Below, piece by piece: positions 6,666 through 6,806 of a stretch of DNA of 6,806 nt; position 1 is the first letter of the stretch; every line of letters begins with the position of its first letter. The notes below the pieces were generated by a model. It did no database searches, was not told where the DNA came from, and was given only the letters and a program-made list of their open reading frames with translations. Both the position numbers and the translations under genes were made by a program. Origin of the DNA: an uncultured Rothia sp. (GTDB lineage Bacteria; Actinomycetota; Actinomycetes; Actinomycetales; Micrococcaceae); contig NZ_CALJRY010000093.1 in NCBI RefSeq assembly GCF_937976295.1, positions 1 through 6,806 of the forward strand, given 5' to 3'.

Positions 6666-6728
6666 TTCGATAGGTTAGTGTCTTCGCGGCGGGTTTAAGA
6701 CCCACGGCGAAGGCACTAACCTATCGAA
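6666..6728. repeat. 63-bp imperfect palindrome upstream of the hsdM promoter region
   Basis: Arms 6666-6687 and 6707-6728 are complementary over 22 pairs, with one G/T pair (6681 with 6713). Inside the 19-base apex, GGGT (6691-6694) pairs with ACCC (6700-6703). It lies between the possible operon promoter and the right-hand end repeat, and is not related in sequence to that repeat. No T tract follows on either strand, so it is not a standard terminator. It may be an interspersed repeat of the REP type, a remnant of a miniature inverted-repeat element, or part of an RNA. The structure is seen; identity is unknown. Confidence 0.8.
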
Positions 6729-6760
6729 GGGTCCCCGCCCCCTCCCCTATAAACGGCGAA

Positions 6761-6806
6761 AAGCCACATGTGTTTCGAGAAGCCACCAAAGAAGTGGCTT
6801 TTCGAA
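6761..6806. repeat. Right copy of the long palindromic repeat, cut by the window edge
   Basis: Positions 6767-6806 are identical to positions 1-40, in the same orientation. This copy shows the six outer-arm bases (AAGCCA, 6761-6766) that the left copy lacks, while the left copy shows the 13 bases missing here. Combining them gives a 59-base element with 26-base arms, one G/T pair and a 7-base loop. Here it lies upstream of the operon, so it may terminate transcription from the right-hand neighbour or simply be another copy of a dispersed repeat. Between it and the 63-bp palindrome is a C-rich stretch (6731-6747) with no gene. Confidence 0.85.

Noticed and set aside
6748..6753. TATAAA on the plus strand as a promoter toward the right-hand neighbour
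   Set aside because: The region 16-18 bases upstream has no -35-like sequence, and the box is followed at once by the palindromic repeat.
1..6806. CRISPR array, tRNA, rRNA, insertion sequence or toxin-antitoxin genes
   Set aside because: No spaced repeat array, no tRNA-like cloverleaf, no transposase or integrase coding region and no small gene pair was found in the noncoding parts.

Overview
The window holds one complete type I restriction-modification operon and almost nothing else. All three genes are on the minus strand and are transcribed right to left in the order hsdM (6432-4807), hsdS (4803-3673), hsdR (3479-84). Protein motifs place it in the EcoR124I-like (type IC) family: HsdR shares the nuclease residue spacing and helicase motif wording that I recall for EcoR124I, and HsdS carries a short four-residue tandem repeat in its central spacer, as EcoR124I does.

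The host is probably a moderately high-GC Gram-positive actinobacterium. The reasons are about 55-60% GC in hsdM and hsdR, GTG starts for two of the three genes, an AAAGGAG ribosome binding site, and near absence of TTA, CTA and TCA codons in long stretches of hsdR and hsdM. Rothia is my best guess, from general resemblance only.

Layout from left to right. Positions 1-53 are a near-perfect palindrome just past the end of hsdR. Positions 84-3479 are hsdR, the motor and endonuclease. Positions 3480-3672 are a 193-base gap with a perfect 12-bp hairpin and a strong hsdR ribosome binding site. Positions 3673-4803 are hsdS, whose two target recognition domains are clearly AT-rich compared with the rest. 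Positions 4807-6432 are hsdM, separated from hsdS by only 3 bases. Positions 6433-6806 hold no credible gene: they contain a structured hsdM leader with three perfect hairpins, a possible -10 box, a 63-bp imperfect palindrome, a C-rich tract, and a second copy of the end palindrome. The first 40 and last 40 bases of the window are identical.

How the genes work together: HsdS recognises a bipartite DNA site through its two recognition domains. Two HsdM plus one HsdS form the methyltransferase that marks host DNA on adenine. Addition of HsdR makes the complex that translocates and cuts unmodified, for example phage, DNA. The close coupling of hsdM and hsdS, against the hairpin-containing gap before hsdR, suggests that methyltransferase and endonuclease levels are set separately. 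I see no wholly new system. The points of most interest are the 12-bp repeat in hsdS that could change target spacing, the repeat-bounded form of the cassette, and the unusual hairpins around it.
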